Both the position numbers and the translations under genes were made by a program. From Mangrovimonas sp. TPBH4 (GTDB lineage: Bacteria > Bacteroidota > Bacteroidia > Flavobacteriales > Flavobacteriaceae), in the NCBI RefSeq assembly GCF_001280505.1, contig NZ_LBIO01000055.1:1-64000 (forward strand): 64,000 nucleotides of DNA. Direction: 5' to 3'. Below are positions 16,986 to 24,829 of this stretch, piece by piece. How positions within the stretch are numbered: the stretch's first letter is position 1; the number at the start of each line of letters is the position of its first letter. The notes beneath the pieces are model-generated. The model was not told the origin of the DNA. It searched no databases and saw only the letters and a program-made list of their open reading frames with translations.

Positions 16986-17603
16986 ATGGAGTCAGCAGTA
17001 AACATCAGTTCATATGCCTCCATAAGGGATGGAAAAGTAACCTTAAAAGGAGACAATCTTTTTGAGGGAACCCAACCCGATTTTGCAGAATTTATCAAAG
17101 CAGCTTATAAGTCGTTTGGGGTGAAATACCCTAAGTTTTTTAAGATGGACAATTTGAGTAAATTGGCATTTTTGACTGCTGAAGTTATCCTTAAAAATGA
17201 GAAATTGAATTTGGATGAAGAAAATAACATAGCCATTGTGTTATCTAACAGAGCTTCTAGTTTAGATACCGATAGGGCGCATCAAACATCCATTCAAAAC
17301 AAAGAAAAATATTACCCAAGTCCAGCGGTATTTGTCTATACTTTGCCCAATATCTGTATAGGGGAGATTAGTATAAAATATAAACTGTATTCTGAAAATA
17401 GTTTTTTTATATTTGACAGATTTAATGCCGATCATTTGTTTACTTCAGCAAACAGCCTTTTGGAGAGCGGAAAAGCAGACCAAGTGTTATGCGGATGGGT
17501 AGATTATGATACAGATGCTTATGAAGCATTTTTGTATTTGGTGTCCAAAAATCCTGGAAAACCTCATACAAAACAACAAATTTTAACATTATACAATACT
17601 TAA
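16986..17603 (+). CDS. Truncated ketosynthase-like protein without active-site Cys
   Basis: 205 residues from the ATG at 16986; an in-frame TTG at 16968 is inside the methyltransferase gene and less likely. The pattern AIVLSNRASSLDTD, SPAVFVYTLPNICIGEISI and LESGKADQVLCGWVDYD follows the N-terminal half of a beta-ketoacyl synthase. The nucleophile position falls in FIFDRFNAD, where Phe replaces Cys. The C-terminal half with the two His motifs is absent. The frame is clean and the gene is tightly packed before an ACP, so it looks like a working small protein rather than a fragment. A scaffold or ACP-docking role is inference. Confidence 0.65.
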   Translation: MESAVNISSYASIRDGKVTLKGDNLFEGTQPDFAEFIKAAYKSFGVKYPKFFKMDNLSKLAFLTAEVILKNEKLNLDEENNIAIVLSNRASSLDTDRAHQTSIQNKEKYYPSPAVFVYTLPNICIGEISIKYKLYSENSFFIFDRFNADHLFTSANSLLESGKADQVLCGWVDYDTDAYEAFLYLVSKNPGKPHTKQQILTLYNT

Positions 17604-17605
17604 AT

Positions 17606-17863
17606 ATGGAAGCTTTAAAACAAGAATTAAAAGAGAACATTATAGAGCAATTAAATTTGGAAGATATGGTAGTTACCGATATTGCTGATGACGATATGCT
17701 GTTTGGCGATGGGCTTGGTTTGGACTCTATTGATGCCTTGGAATTGATTGTAATGCTCGATAAAAACTACGGGATTAAGCTTACCGATCCAAAAGAAGGG
17801 CGTGCCATTTTTGAATCTATCAATACTATGGCCACTTATATTTCAGAACACAGAACCAAGTAA
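17606..17863 (+). CDS. Acyl carrier protein 2
   Basis: 85 residues. Phosphopantetheine Ser41 lies in GLGLDSIDALELIVM. The sequence is only loosely similar to ACP 1, which supports separate roles. It sits 2 bp after the truncated ketosynthase-like gene and 6 bp before ketosynthase 3, so it is probably the carrier used by the ketosynthase 3 / chain-length-factor pair for polyene extension. Confidence 0.92.
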   Translation: MEALKQELKENIIEQLNLEDMVVTDIADDDMLFGDGLGLDSIDALELIVMLDKNYGIKLTDPKEGRAIFESINTMATYISEHRTK

Positions 17864-17869
17864 TTTTTA

Positions 17870-19072
17870 ATGGGGAAAGGAGTTGCTATAACTGGAATGG
17901 GGATAGTTTCTGCCATTGGTAACAATGTAGCCGAAAATTATCAATCGTTGATTACGGGAAAGAAAGGGATTTCCAGAATTTCCAAAATCGATACCATTCA
18001 CAGAGATGATATTATGGTAGGGGAAATTGCTGCCACAAATCAAGAGCTCGCCACCCAATTGGACCTATCTCCTGAAAATAATTATTCCAGAACTGCACTT
18101 CTTGGTGCTCTGGCAGCCAAGCAGGCCGTGGAGAGTGCAGGGATAACCGATATTACCCAATATAAAACTGGGTTGGTTTCTGCTACCAGTGTAGGGGGGA
18201 TGGATATGACCGAAAAATATTATTACGAATATCCAACAAACCAAGCGGTTCAAAAATACATCCATGGACACCATGCTGGGGATTCTACCCAAAAAATAGC
18301 CGAGCAATTGGGGATTGAAAAGGGTTTGGTGACCACCATCAGTACGGCATGTTCATCGGCAGCCAATGCCATTATGTTTGGGGCTCGATTGATTAAATCA
18401 GGACAGTTGGACCGGGTGATTGTTGGAGGTGCAGATTGCTTGTCGAAGTTCACCATTAACGGCTTTAAAACTCTGATGATCCTATCGGATACCTATAATA
18501 CACCTTTTGATGAACACCGTAAAGGCTTGAACTTGGGAGAGGCTGCTGCCTTTTTGGTTTTGGAATCGGATGCTGTGGTTGAAGCAGAAAACAAACCTGT
18601 TTTGGCCTACGTCAAAGGCTATGGTAATGCCAACGATGCATTTCACCAAACAGCGTCCTCCGATTATGGAGATGGAGCCACTTTGGCGATGGAAAAGGCC
18701 CTTCAAGTAGCAGGATTGGAGCCTAAGGATATCGATTATATCAATGCTCATGGTACAGCCACGGGAAATAACGATTTGTCTGAAGGACGTGCTATCATAA
18801 GGGTTTTTGGAGAGGCGGTTCCTGAGTTCAGTTCCACGAAAGCTTTTACCGGGCATACCTTGGCTGCTGCTGGAGCCATAGAAGCGATATATTCTATTTT
18901 GGCTCTTCAGCACAATGAGATTTTTCCAAACTTAAACTATAAAACTCCAATGGAAGCCTTTAATATTCAACCAGAGGTGACCTTAAAATCGAAGGAGTTG
19001 CATACGGTAATGTCCAATTCGTTTGGTTTTGGAGGAAATTGTTCCACTGTGATATTTTCAAAAGAAGCCTGA
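17870..19072 (+). CDS. Beta-ketoacyl-ACP synthase, ketosynthase 3 (KS of a KS/CLF pair)
   Basis: 400 residues, FabF-like, with Cys161 (STACSSA), His294 (NAHGTATGND region) and His329 (FTGHTLAAAG), and the ending SFGFGGNCS. The stop overlaps the next start (TGATG). The following gene encodes a homologue without the Cys, so the two probably form the KS-CLF heterodimer known from aryl polyene type II systems, extending the aryl starter with malonyl units. Confidence 0.9.
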   Translation: MGKGVAITGMGIVSAIGNNVAENYQSLITGKKGISRISKIDTIHRDDIMVGEIAATNQELATQLDLSPENNYSRTALLGALAAKQAVESAGITDITQYKTGLVSATSVGGMDMTEKYYYEYPTNQAVQKYIHGHHAGDSTQKIAEQLGIEKGLVTTISTACSSAANAIMFGARLIKSGQLDRVIVGGADCLSKFTINGFKTLMILSDTYNTPFDEHRKGLNLGEAAAFLVLESDAVVEAENKPVLAYVKGYGNANDAFHQTASSDYGDGATLAMEKALQVAGLEPKDIDYINAHGTATGNNDLSEGRAIIRVFGEAVPEFSSTKAFTGHTLAAAGAIEAIYSILALQHNEIFPNLNYKTPMEAFNIQPEVTLKSKELHTVMSNSFGFGGNCSTVIFSKEA

Positions 19073-20136
19073 TGAAAAGTGTATATATAAATAGCGTAGG
19101 ATCTATTTCTGCTCAAAAAACATTCGATAGCAGTGAGTTTTTAAATGAGGTTGTATCCTATCAAGAACAGGTTTTACCTGTGGTAAATCCCAACTATAAG
19201 GATTATATCCCACCAGCCGCGGCCCGTAGGATGGCCAAAGGTATTAAGATGGGAGTTGTAGCATCTAAAATCGCTTTAAAGGACGCTGGTCTAGAGGAAG
19301 TAGAGGTCATAATAACAGGAACAGGAATGGGATGTCTAAGGGATTCCGAAAAATTCCTAAGTGCGATTTTGGATAATAATGAGCAGTATCTTACGCCAAC
19401 ATCTTTTATTCAGTCTACACATAACACGGTTGGAGGGCAAATTGCTTTGGAATTGCAGTGTAAGGGCTATAATTTTACTTATGTGCATTCTAGCGTTTCT
19501 TTTGAATCGGCTTTAATGGATGCCAAACTGCAACTGGAGTTGGATGAGGCAAAAAATATTTTAATAGGAGGAGTTGATGAAATTGGGGAGTACACTGTGG
19601 AGCTTCATAAATTGGTGAATCATATAAAGGCAGAAGCTGAAGATTCATTACAGGTTTTAACATCGAATACCAAAGGAGCGATTTATGGGGAAGGCGCTAA
19701 CTTTTTTGTGCTATCCAATGAAAAAAATGAACACTCTTACGCAAAAGTAACTGCGGTGTCTGTTTTTAATACTTTGCCAAAATCAGAATTAAACATTGAA
19801 GTAGAAGCGTTTTTATCTGCCAATGGTTTGTCTGTTGAAGGTATTGATGTTGTTGTATTGGGGAATAATGGCGATGTCCAGTTTGATGGTTATTATGAAA
19901 CTTTATCAAGTGGATTGCTTCAAAATACCCCACAAGTATGTTACAAACATTTGTGTGGCGAATTCAATACAGCATCGTCTTTTGGGTTCTGGGTTGCGGC
20001 AAAAATGTTGAAAACTCAAACGTTACCAGAAATTTTGAGATTTAACGATCGCCCTGTTAATGAGATTAAACATGTGTTGTTATACAATCAATATCGAGGG
20101 GAGAATCACAGTTTTACTTTAGTGGAGCAATGCTAA
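19072..20136 (+). CDS. Chain-length-factor-like ketosynthase homologue (active-site Cys replaced)
   Basis: 354 residues from the ATG at 19072, which overlaps the stop of ketosynthase 3 by one base; a longer frame starting at 19039 is not needed. The nucleophile region reads YVHSSVSFESA, placing Ser141 where Cys is expected, and the HGTATG motif is lost (VVLGNNGD). One His survives in KHLCGEF. This is the pattern of a CLF subunit that pairs with an active KS and sets chain length. It overlaps the next gene by 7 bp. Confidence 0.82.
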   Translation: MKSVYINSVGSISAQKTFDSSEFLNEVVSYQEQVLPVVNPNYKDYIPPAAARRMAKGIKMGVVASKIALKDAGLEEVEVIITGTGMGCLRDSEKFLSAILDNNEQYLTPTSFIQSTHNTVGGQIALELQCKGYNFTYVHSSVSFESALMDAKLQLELDEAKNILIGGVDEIGEYTVELHKLVNHIKAEAEDSLQVLTSNTKGAIYGEGANFFVLSNEKNEHSYAKVTAVSVFNTLPKSELNIEVEAFLSANGLSVEGIDVVVLGNNGDVQFDGYYETLSSGLLQNTPQVCYKHLCGEFNTASSFGFWVAAKMLKTQTLPEILRFNDRPVNEIKHVLLYNQYRGENHSFTLVEQC

Positions 20137-20906
20137 ACTTCAGAACCGTAAATATAACGGCTGTTGTTGTGTTTATTGGCTTGTTGATTGTTTCAGCTAT
20201 TCACGGAATTTCAATTTGGTGGTTTTTGGCTCTTGGTTTGTTGTGGTTAATCATAACATCTATGGGATCGGCATTTATAGGTTGGAATTATCACATTACC
20301 TCAATTAATTTCTGTTCAAAAACATCCAAAAATCAAATAGCCATCACTTTCGATGATGGTCCTAACCCAGAATTTACACCAAAAGTTTTAGAGCTTTTGA
20401 AAGCTTATAATGCCAAGGCAACTTTTTTTTGTATCGGGAAGCATATTGCGGAACATTCCGAACTTTTTAAACGTATTTTAGAAGAGGGACATACCGTAGG
20501 AAACCATACCTTTTCGCATCGCTCTAGTTTTGGGTTTTTACCGACCTCGAAGGTTGTTTCTGAATTAACACAAACCAACGCTGTTGCCAAAAAGAACTCA
20601 GGATTGCGGTTGAATTTATACCGTCCAGCATTTGGAGTGACCAATCCAAATATTGCAAAGGCCTTGAAAATATTGGAGCTGCAGTCTGTTGGTTGGAACA
20701 AACGTTCATTGGACACTACTTCATTGAGTGAAACAGAAGTTCTAAAAAGAATTACCTCGAATCTTAAAAAAGGAGACATTATTCTTTTACACGATACTAG
20801 CGAGAAATCGGTAAGGGTTTTGGAACAGTTATTGTTATTTTTACGCCAAAAGAACCTAGAATCCGTTACTGTAGATTCACTGTGTAACATTAAAGCTTAT
20901 GCGTAA
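20130..20906 (+). CDS. Membrane-anchored polysaccharide deacetylase (NodB domain)
   Basis: 258 residues. Two N-terminal hydrophobic helices (about 8-48) are followed by a NodB domain: TFDDGP (catalytic Asp, metal Asp), ATFFCIG, GNHTFSH (metal-binding His-x3-His), RPAFG and the closing LLHD. All metal and catalytic motifs are present. It should remove N- or O-acyl groups from a periplasmic substrate. Homologues turn up in aryl polyene/flexirubin clusters but the substrate there is unclear. It overlaps neighbours on both sides (7 and 8 bp). Confidence 0.85.
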   Translation: MLNFRTVNITAVVVFIGLLIVSAIHGISIWWFLALGLLWLIITSMGSAFIGWNYHITSINFCSKTSKNQIAITFDDGPNPEFTPKVLELLKAYNAKATFFCIGKHIAEHSELFKRILEEGHTVGNHTFSHRSSFGFLPTSKVVSELTQTNAVAKKNSGLRLNLYRPAFGVTNPNIAKALKILELQSVGWNKRSLDTTSLSETEVLKRITSNLKKGDIILLHDTSEKSVRVLEQLLLFLRQKNLESVTVDSLCNIKAYA

Positions 20907-21516
20907 CCTAGTATATATATTGTTTTTTGTGTTAGGCGCTTTACAGGCGCAAACCAAAATGACTTCAGATGAAGCCAATGCCCTAAAGGAAAAAGTAAAG
21001 GCTTTGGCCTTAAATACCAATTCTATTGTAAGCGACTTTACCCAGTACAAGCATATGGACTTTTTGTCGGAGGATATTGTAACTAAAGGCAGTATGGCTT
21101 TTAAATCGCCAGATTTGTTGAAATGGGCCTATGTGGAGCCTTTTAAATATCAGGTCATCTTTAAAAATGAGACCCTTTACATTGATGATGAAGGCAAAAA
21201 AAGCAATGTTGATCTGGGGTCCAATAAAATGTTCAAGGAATTAAATGCCCTAATCGTTAAAAGCGTCAAAGGGGATATGTTTGATGACACGGCTTTTGAT
21301 ATTGTATATTTTAAAAGTGGTGAGTTTAGCGAAGTTCACTTTGCACCAAAGGATGCTAAGTTTTCAAAATTCATCAAAGATTTTCAAATTAGCTTTAACG
21401 CGCAGGGTGATGTTGTTGAGGTAAAAATGATTGAGCCTTCTGGAGACTACACTAAAATTGTTTTCAGCAATAAAAAACTAAACACACCTTTGGATGACAA
21501 GATGTTTGCTCACTAG
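20899..21516 (+). CDS. LolA-like periplasmic lipoprotein/lipid carrier
   Basis: 205 residues. A signal peptide (MRNLVYILFFVLGALQAQ) precedes a LolA-type beta-sheet domain: IVSDFTQYKHM, GSMAFKSPDLLKWAYVEPF, then IDDEGKK and later strands ending in IEPSGDYTKIVF. Cluster-encoded LolA relatives are thought to carry the lipid-like pigment or its precursor across the periplasm. It overlaps the deacetylase by 8 bp and the following lipoprotein gene by 23 bp. Confidence 0.85.
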   Translation: MRNLVYILFFVLGALQAQTKMTSDEANALKEKVKALALNTNSIVSDFTQYKHMDFLSEDIVTKGSMAFKSPDLLKWAYVEPFKYQVIFKNETLYIDDEGKKSNVDLGSNKMFKELNALIVKSVKGDMFDDTAFDIVYFKSGEFSEVHFAPKDAKFSKFIKDFQISFNAQGDVVEVKMIEPSGDYTKIVFSNKKLNTPLDDKMFAH

Positions 21517-22105
21517 TCTAGGTTTATTGCTCCTAGTGTCCTGCGGTTCTTATCCAAAGAAAAACGGATTTCAAAAGAAGGCCATCCAAACTTCAATAGA
21601 GAATCCTTATTTCTCCAACGAAGTCAGAGATTACGTTTACAAGGCAAGTATACAGGTGTACAACAAATCTTTTGGAGGGTTGTTCATTGTTAAAAAACTA
21701 GGGAACAATACACATAGACTTGCATTTACTACCGAAATGGGAAATAAGCTGTTCGATTTTTCTTTTGAAAATGATGAGTTTTCGGTGAATTACATCTTGG
21801 AAGAATTGGACAAGAAAATACTCATCAATATTTTAAGGGATGATTTTTTGGTGCTTCTTAATAATCCAGTTGATATTGTAAATGCTTACACCAAGGATAA
21901 TTTACATATTTTTGAAGCTGAAATAAACAACAGGGCGCATTATTATTTTTTTGACAATGATGAACTGCAAAAGGTGGTTAGGACAAAAGGAAGGAAAGAA
22001 AAAGTAAGTTTCGTGTTTAGTGATATAGAGGGAGAAACAGCGAAACAGATTGAGATTTTACATCATAATATTAAGTTAAACATTAACCTTAAATCAATTA
22101 AATGA
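21494..22105 (+). CDS. Lipoprotein of unknown function in the pigment cluster
   Basis: 203 residues. The signal sequence ends in LLLLVSCGS, a lipobox with Cys at residue 17. The mature part is about 185 residues, mostly strand-like and acidic (ILEELDKKILINIL, VDIVNAYTKDNLH). No family is recognised with certainty. The start lies inside the LolA-like gene and its stop overlaps the next start (ATGA), so it belongs to the same transcript. With LolA it may form a periplasm-to-outer-membrane relay, by analogy with LolA/LolB; that is inference. Confidence 0.75.
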   Translation: MTRCLLTSLGLLLLVSCGSYPKKNGFQKKAIQTSIENPYFSNEVRDYVYKASIQVYNKSFGGLFIVKKLGNNTHRLAFTTEMGNKLFDFSFENDEFSVNYILEELDKKILINILRDDFLVLLNNPVDIVNAYTKDNLHIFEAEINNRAHYYFFDNDELQKVVRTKGRKEKVSFVFSDIEGETAKQIEILHHNIKLNINLKSIK

Positions 22106-22695
22106 CCAAAACTATGAAACATTTATTATTGACTTTTCTTTTTGTTATGGCTGCTTTTACCCTGAGTTTTTCACAGGTAAAGGTGCGTCCAGGGCTTAAA
22201 TTAGGATTAAATTCCGCAACGGTGTCTAATGTTCCAAGATCAGAGTCTAAGTTAGGGTTTCAAGGCGCCATGTTTGCCAACGTTCATTTTGTTAGCTTTT
22301 ATGAGTTACAGGTCGAAGCTTCGTTTTCCAATCAGGGTTATGAATGGAATGTTATGGGCGAGAGTGGTGATGTAGATATAAAATATATAGGCTTTGCTTT
22401 GTCCAATAAATTTTTTGTAGTACCAGATGTAGGCTTGCATTTATTGATAGGACCTAGTATAGAAGTTAATGTTGCCGATGGAGATGCAGATATTACACCT
22501 GTAGATTTTTCATTTTTTGGAGGTGTAGGTTACGAGTTCCCATTTGGATTGGGGCTAGAGCTACGTTACAAGCAGGGAATTATTGATATAAGAGATGGGT
22601 ATTGGGAGAATTTTGAAGAAGGCGACGAACTGTTTGACGACAATGTGCTGAATGGCGTGTTGCAGTTTGGTGTGTTCTATAAATTCCAATTCTAA
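22102..22695 (+). CDS. Outer membrane beta-barrel protein (PorT/OMP_b-brl family-like)
   Basis: 197 residues. The signal peptide ends at FTLSFSQ. The rest alternates polar and hydrophobic residues with aromatic girdles (GLKLGLNSATVS, ELQVEASFSNQG, GLGLELRYKQG) and ends in an aromatic residue (VFYKFQF), as expected for an eight-stranded barrel. It is coupled to the upstream lipoprotein by an ATGA overlap, and may be the outer-membrane end of pigment delivery. A second in-frame ATG at 22114 is also possible. Confidence 0.78.
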   Translation: MTKTMKHLLLTFLFVMAAFTLSFSQVKVRPGLKLGLNSATVSNVPRSESKLGFQGAMFANVHFVSFYELQVEASFSNQGYEWNVMGESGDVDIKYIGFALSNKFFVVPDVGLHLLIGPSIEVNVADGDADITPVDFSFFGGVGYEFPFGLGLELRYKQGIIDIRDGYWENFEEGDELFDDNVLNGVLQFGVFYKFQF

Positions 22696-22749
22696 TAAAA
22701 ACAATTAAGGTGCCGGAGGGCAAATGTCCTTAAGGATTTAAAATAAGAT

Positions 22750-23115
22750 ATGTTATTAAAGGATTTTTATACTGTAAATGAATTAGTTGTCACAGATCAA
22801 TCGGCGACAGCAAAAATTACCATAAACAAGGATCATGAAGTGTTCATGGGGCATTTTCCTGGGAATCCTGTTACTCCGGGGGTTTGCATGATGCAGATTA
22901 TAAAAGAGTTGACAGAGGAGATAGTGGGTAAGAAGTTGTTTATGGAGTCTTGTAGCAATGTGAAGTTTATGGCCATCATCAACCCTGAGGTAACTCCGGA
23001 TTTGCATTTGGACCTTGCCATAACTGAGGTTGATAATTTGATCAAGGTGAAAAATGTTACAAAATTTATGGATACCGTAGCCCTAAAATTATCTTCCGTA
23101 TTTAAAGTCGTGTAG
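22750..23115 (+). CDS. FabZ-like hotdog protein (active-site residues altered)
   Basis: 121 residues. The central GHFPGNPVTPGVCMMQ motif is that of FabZ/FabA dehydratases, but the catalytic Glu position is Gln and the usual N-terminal His-Arg-x-Pro-Phe is absent. It is the third hotdog protein of the cluster and is probably not a standard dehydratase; binding or a different thioester reaction is possible. It is 2 bp upstream of the next gene. Confidence 0.7.
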   Translation: MLLKDFYTVNELVVTDQSATAKITINKDHEVFMGHFPGNPVTPGVCMMQIIKELTEEIVGKKLFMESCSNVKFMAIINPEVTPDLHLDLAITEVDNLIKVKNVTKFMDTVALKLSSVFKVV

Positions 23116-23117
23116 GC

Positions 23118-23612
23118 ATGAAAACAATGTTTCTTTTGGTTGCTGCGTTTCTTTTGTTTCAAACTTTGGATTTGGCAGAGGTGAGAAGTGCCTATAAGGA
23201 AGCTGCTCACGATAGTTCAAAAGTAGACGGTTTCTATAAGTCGCTATCCAAGGTTACCAAGGATGATGATATTTCGTTGGTGGCTTATAAAGGGGCGGCT
23301 ATTGCCTTAAAGGCGAAGCAGGCTCCAACAATTAGAGAAAAAAAGGAAGGTTTTATAGAAGGTGTGTCCTTTATTGAGTTTGCCATCGCTAAGGCACCCA
23401 ATGCCATTGAACCCCGATTTGTGCGCTTGGGAATCCAGGAAAACACTCCTAAATTGCTGAAATACAAAGAGGATATCGAAGAGGATAAAATGATGCTCCT
23501 AAACGAGTTCGGAAACATTGATTCTCCTAACCTTAAAGGACATATCAAGGACTATATTTTACAGTCTAAAGTCTTTACAACTGAAGAAAAAACAGTAATT
23601 TCGAAGCTCTAA
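23118..23612 (+). CDS. Secreted protein of unknown function
   Basis: 164 residues. A hydrophobic N-terminus (MKTMFLLVAAFLLFQTLDLA) looks like a signal peptide. The rest is predicted helical, with Lys/Glu-rich amphipathic segments (EEDKMMLLNEFGNID, LKGHIKDYILQSKVF) that could be TPR-like. Not recognised as a named family. Its position between the hotdog protein and the glycosyltransferase, with tight spacing, makes it part of the pigment operon. Confidence 0.65.
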   Translation: MKTMFLLVAAFLLFQTLDLAEVRSAYKEAAHDSSKVDGFYKSLSKVTKDDDISLVAYKGAAIALKAKQAPTIREKKEGFIEGVSFIEFAIAKAPNAIEPRFVRLGIQENTPKLLKYKEDIEEDKMMLLNEFGNIDSPNLKGHIKDYILQSKVFTTEEKTVISKL

Positions 23613-23632
23613 TAAAACAAGCCTTCATTTCA

Positions 23633-24829
23633 GTGAATACGGATCCAATTCCACAGAAAATCAAAGACCTTAAGGTTTGTGTGTTGATTCCAACATACAA
23701 TAACCATCGTACCTTGCAAAGGGTAATCGATGGGGTATTGGGATATACTGATGACATATTGGTCGTAAATGATGGCTCTACAGATGCTACAAAGTCCATA
23801 TTGCAATCTTACCCAAATATTCAATGCTTACATTTTAAGGAAAACAAAGGTAAGGGCGTAGCGCTTCGTGAAGGATTTAAAAAAGCTGAAGCGTCCGGTT
23901 ATGACTATGTTATTTCCATCGATTCAGACGGGCAGCATTTTCCTAGCGATATTCCTGTGTTTATGGAAGCCTTGGAAAATCATTCCACGGGAGAGTTGTT
24001 GCTTATAGGTGCTCGTAATATGAGTCAGGAAGGAGTGCCTTCCAAGAGTAGTTTTGGAAATAAATTTTCAAACTTTTGGTTTTGGTTTGAGACCGGGATC
24101 AAATTGGACGATACCCAATCGGGATTTCGACTTTATCCGTTGAAACATTTAAAGTCTCTTAACTTTTACACTACCAAATTCGAGTTTGAAATAGAAGTAA
24201 TCGTTAAAGCTGCTTGGCGTGATGTTGAAGTGAAAAATGTGCCTATTCAAGTGCTTTATGATGAGAGCGAACGCGTGTCTCACTTTAGACCATTTAAGGA
24301 TTTTACCAGAATAAGCATCTTGAATACTTGGTTGGTATTTTTAACCATTTTCTTTATCAAGCCTAGAGAAGTTTATAGAAAACTTAAAAAAAAAGGGATT
24401 AAGCGTTTTTTTGTTGAAGACTTTTTAGGAAGCTACGACTCACCAAGTAAAAAAGCCTTGTCCATAGCCCTTGGCGTGTTTATAGGGCTTTCGCCATTTT
24501 GGGGTTTTCATACGGTATTAGTCATTTTTCTAGCTATATTTTTAAAGTTGAACAAGGCCATAGCTTTTGCATTTTCCAATGTAAGTTTGCCTCCTTTCAT
24601 CCCATTTGTGCTATATGCCAGTTCAAAAATTGGGCAATATGTTTTGGGTGTGGAATTTTCATATTCCATAGATGAGGTCACGTCTAATTTTGGTGTGATC
24701 AAACATTTGGAAGCCTATTTGGTGGGCAGTTTTACCTTGGCAGTTATCATGTCTGCACTATTTGGGAGCATTGGATTTCTTTTCTTTTCTATTTTTGACA
24801 AAAAGAAAGTGATTTTAAAGAATGGCTAA
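23633..24829 (+). CDS. GT2 glycosyltransferase fused to a DUF2062 membrane domain
   Basis: 398 residues, start GTG at 23633 (no ATG before the conserved VCVLIPTYNN). Residues ~10-240 are a GT-A fold: LVVNDGSTD and the DxD-type ISIDSDGQH. Residues ~265-390 hold three or four hydrophobic helices with the DUF2062 pattern (ALGVFIGLSPFWGFHT). Such proteins transfer sugars to lipid carriers or lipids. It overlaps the MMPL gene by 8 bp. Homologues are standard members of aryl polyene-type clusters; the acceptor is unknown. Confidence 0.88.
   Translation: MNTDPIPQKIKDLKVCVLIPTYNNHRTLQRVIDGVLGYTDDILVVNDGSTDATKSILQSYPNIQCLHFKENKGKGVALREGFKKAEASGYDYVISIDSDGQHFPSDIPVFMEALENHSTGELLLIGARNMSQEGVPSKSSFGNKFSNFWFWFETGIKLDDTQSGFRLYPLKHLKSLNFYTTKFEFEIEVIVKAAWRDVEVKNVPIQVLYDESERVSHFRPFKDFTRISILNTWLVFLTIFFIKPREVYRKLKKKGIKRFFVEDFLGSYDSPSKKALSIALGVFIGLSPFWGFHTVLVIFLAIFLKLNKAIAFAFSNVSLPPFIPFVLYASSKIGQYVLGVEFSYSIDEVTSNFGVIKHLEAYLVGSFTLAVIMSALFGSIGFLFFSIFDKKKVILKNG

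Noticed and set aside
16968-17603. Possible pseudogene remnant of a ketosynthase
   Set aside because: No C-terminal half is found downstream in any frame, and the gene is uninterrupted with operon-like spacing; a working short protein is more likely.
5508-19072. Recent tandem duplication of the three ketosynthase genes
   Set aside because: The proteins differ in length, active-site context and C-terminal motifs and their DNA is not alike, so they are old paralogues.
20405-20890. 161-residue frame on the minus strand
   Set aside because: Fully inside the deacetylase gene, whose NodB motifs are intact on the + strand.
22705-22733. TTAAGG-N17-CCTTAA hairpin between the barrel gene and the hotdog gene
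   Set aside because: Short stem, large loop and no T tract; not supported as a terminator or riboswitch.
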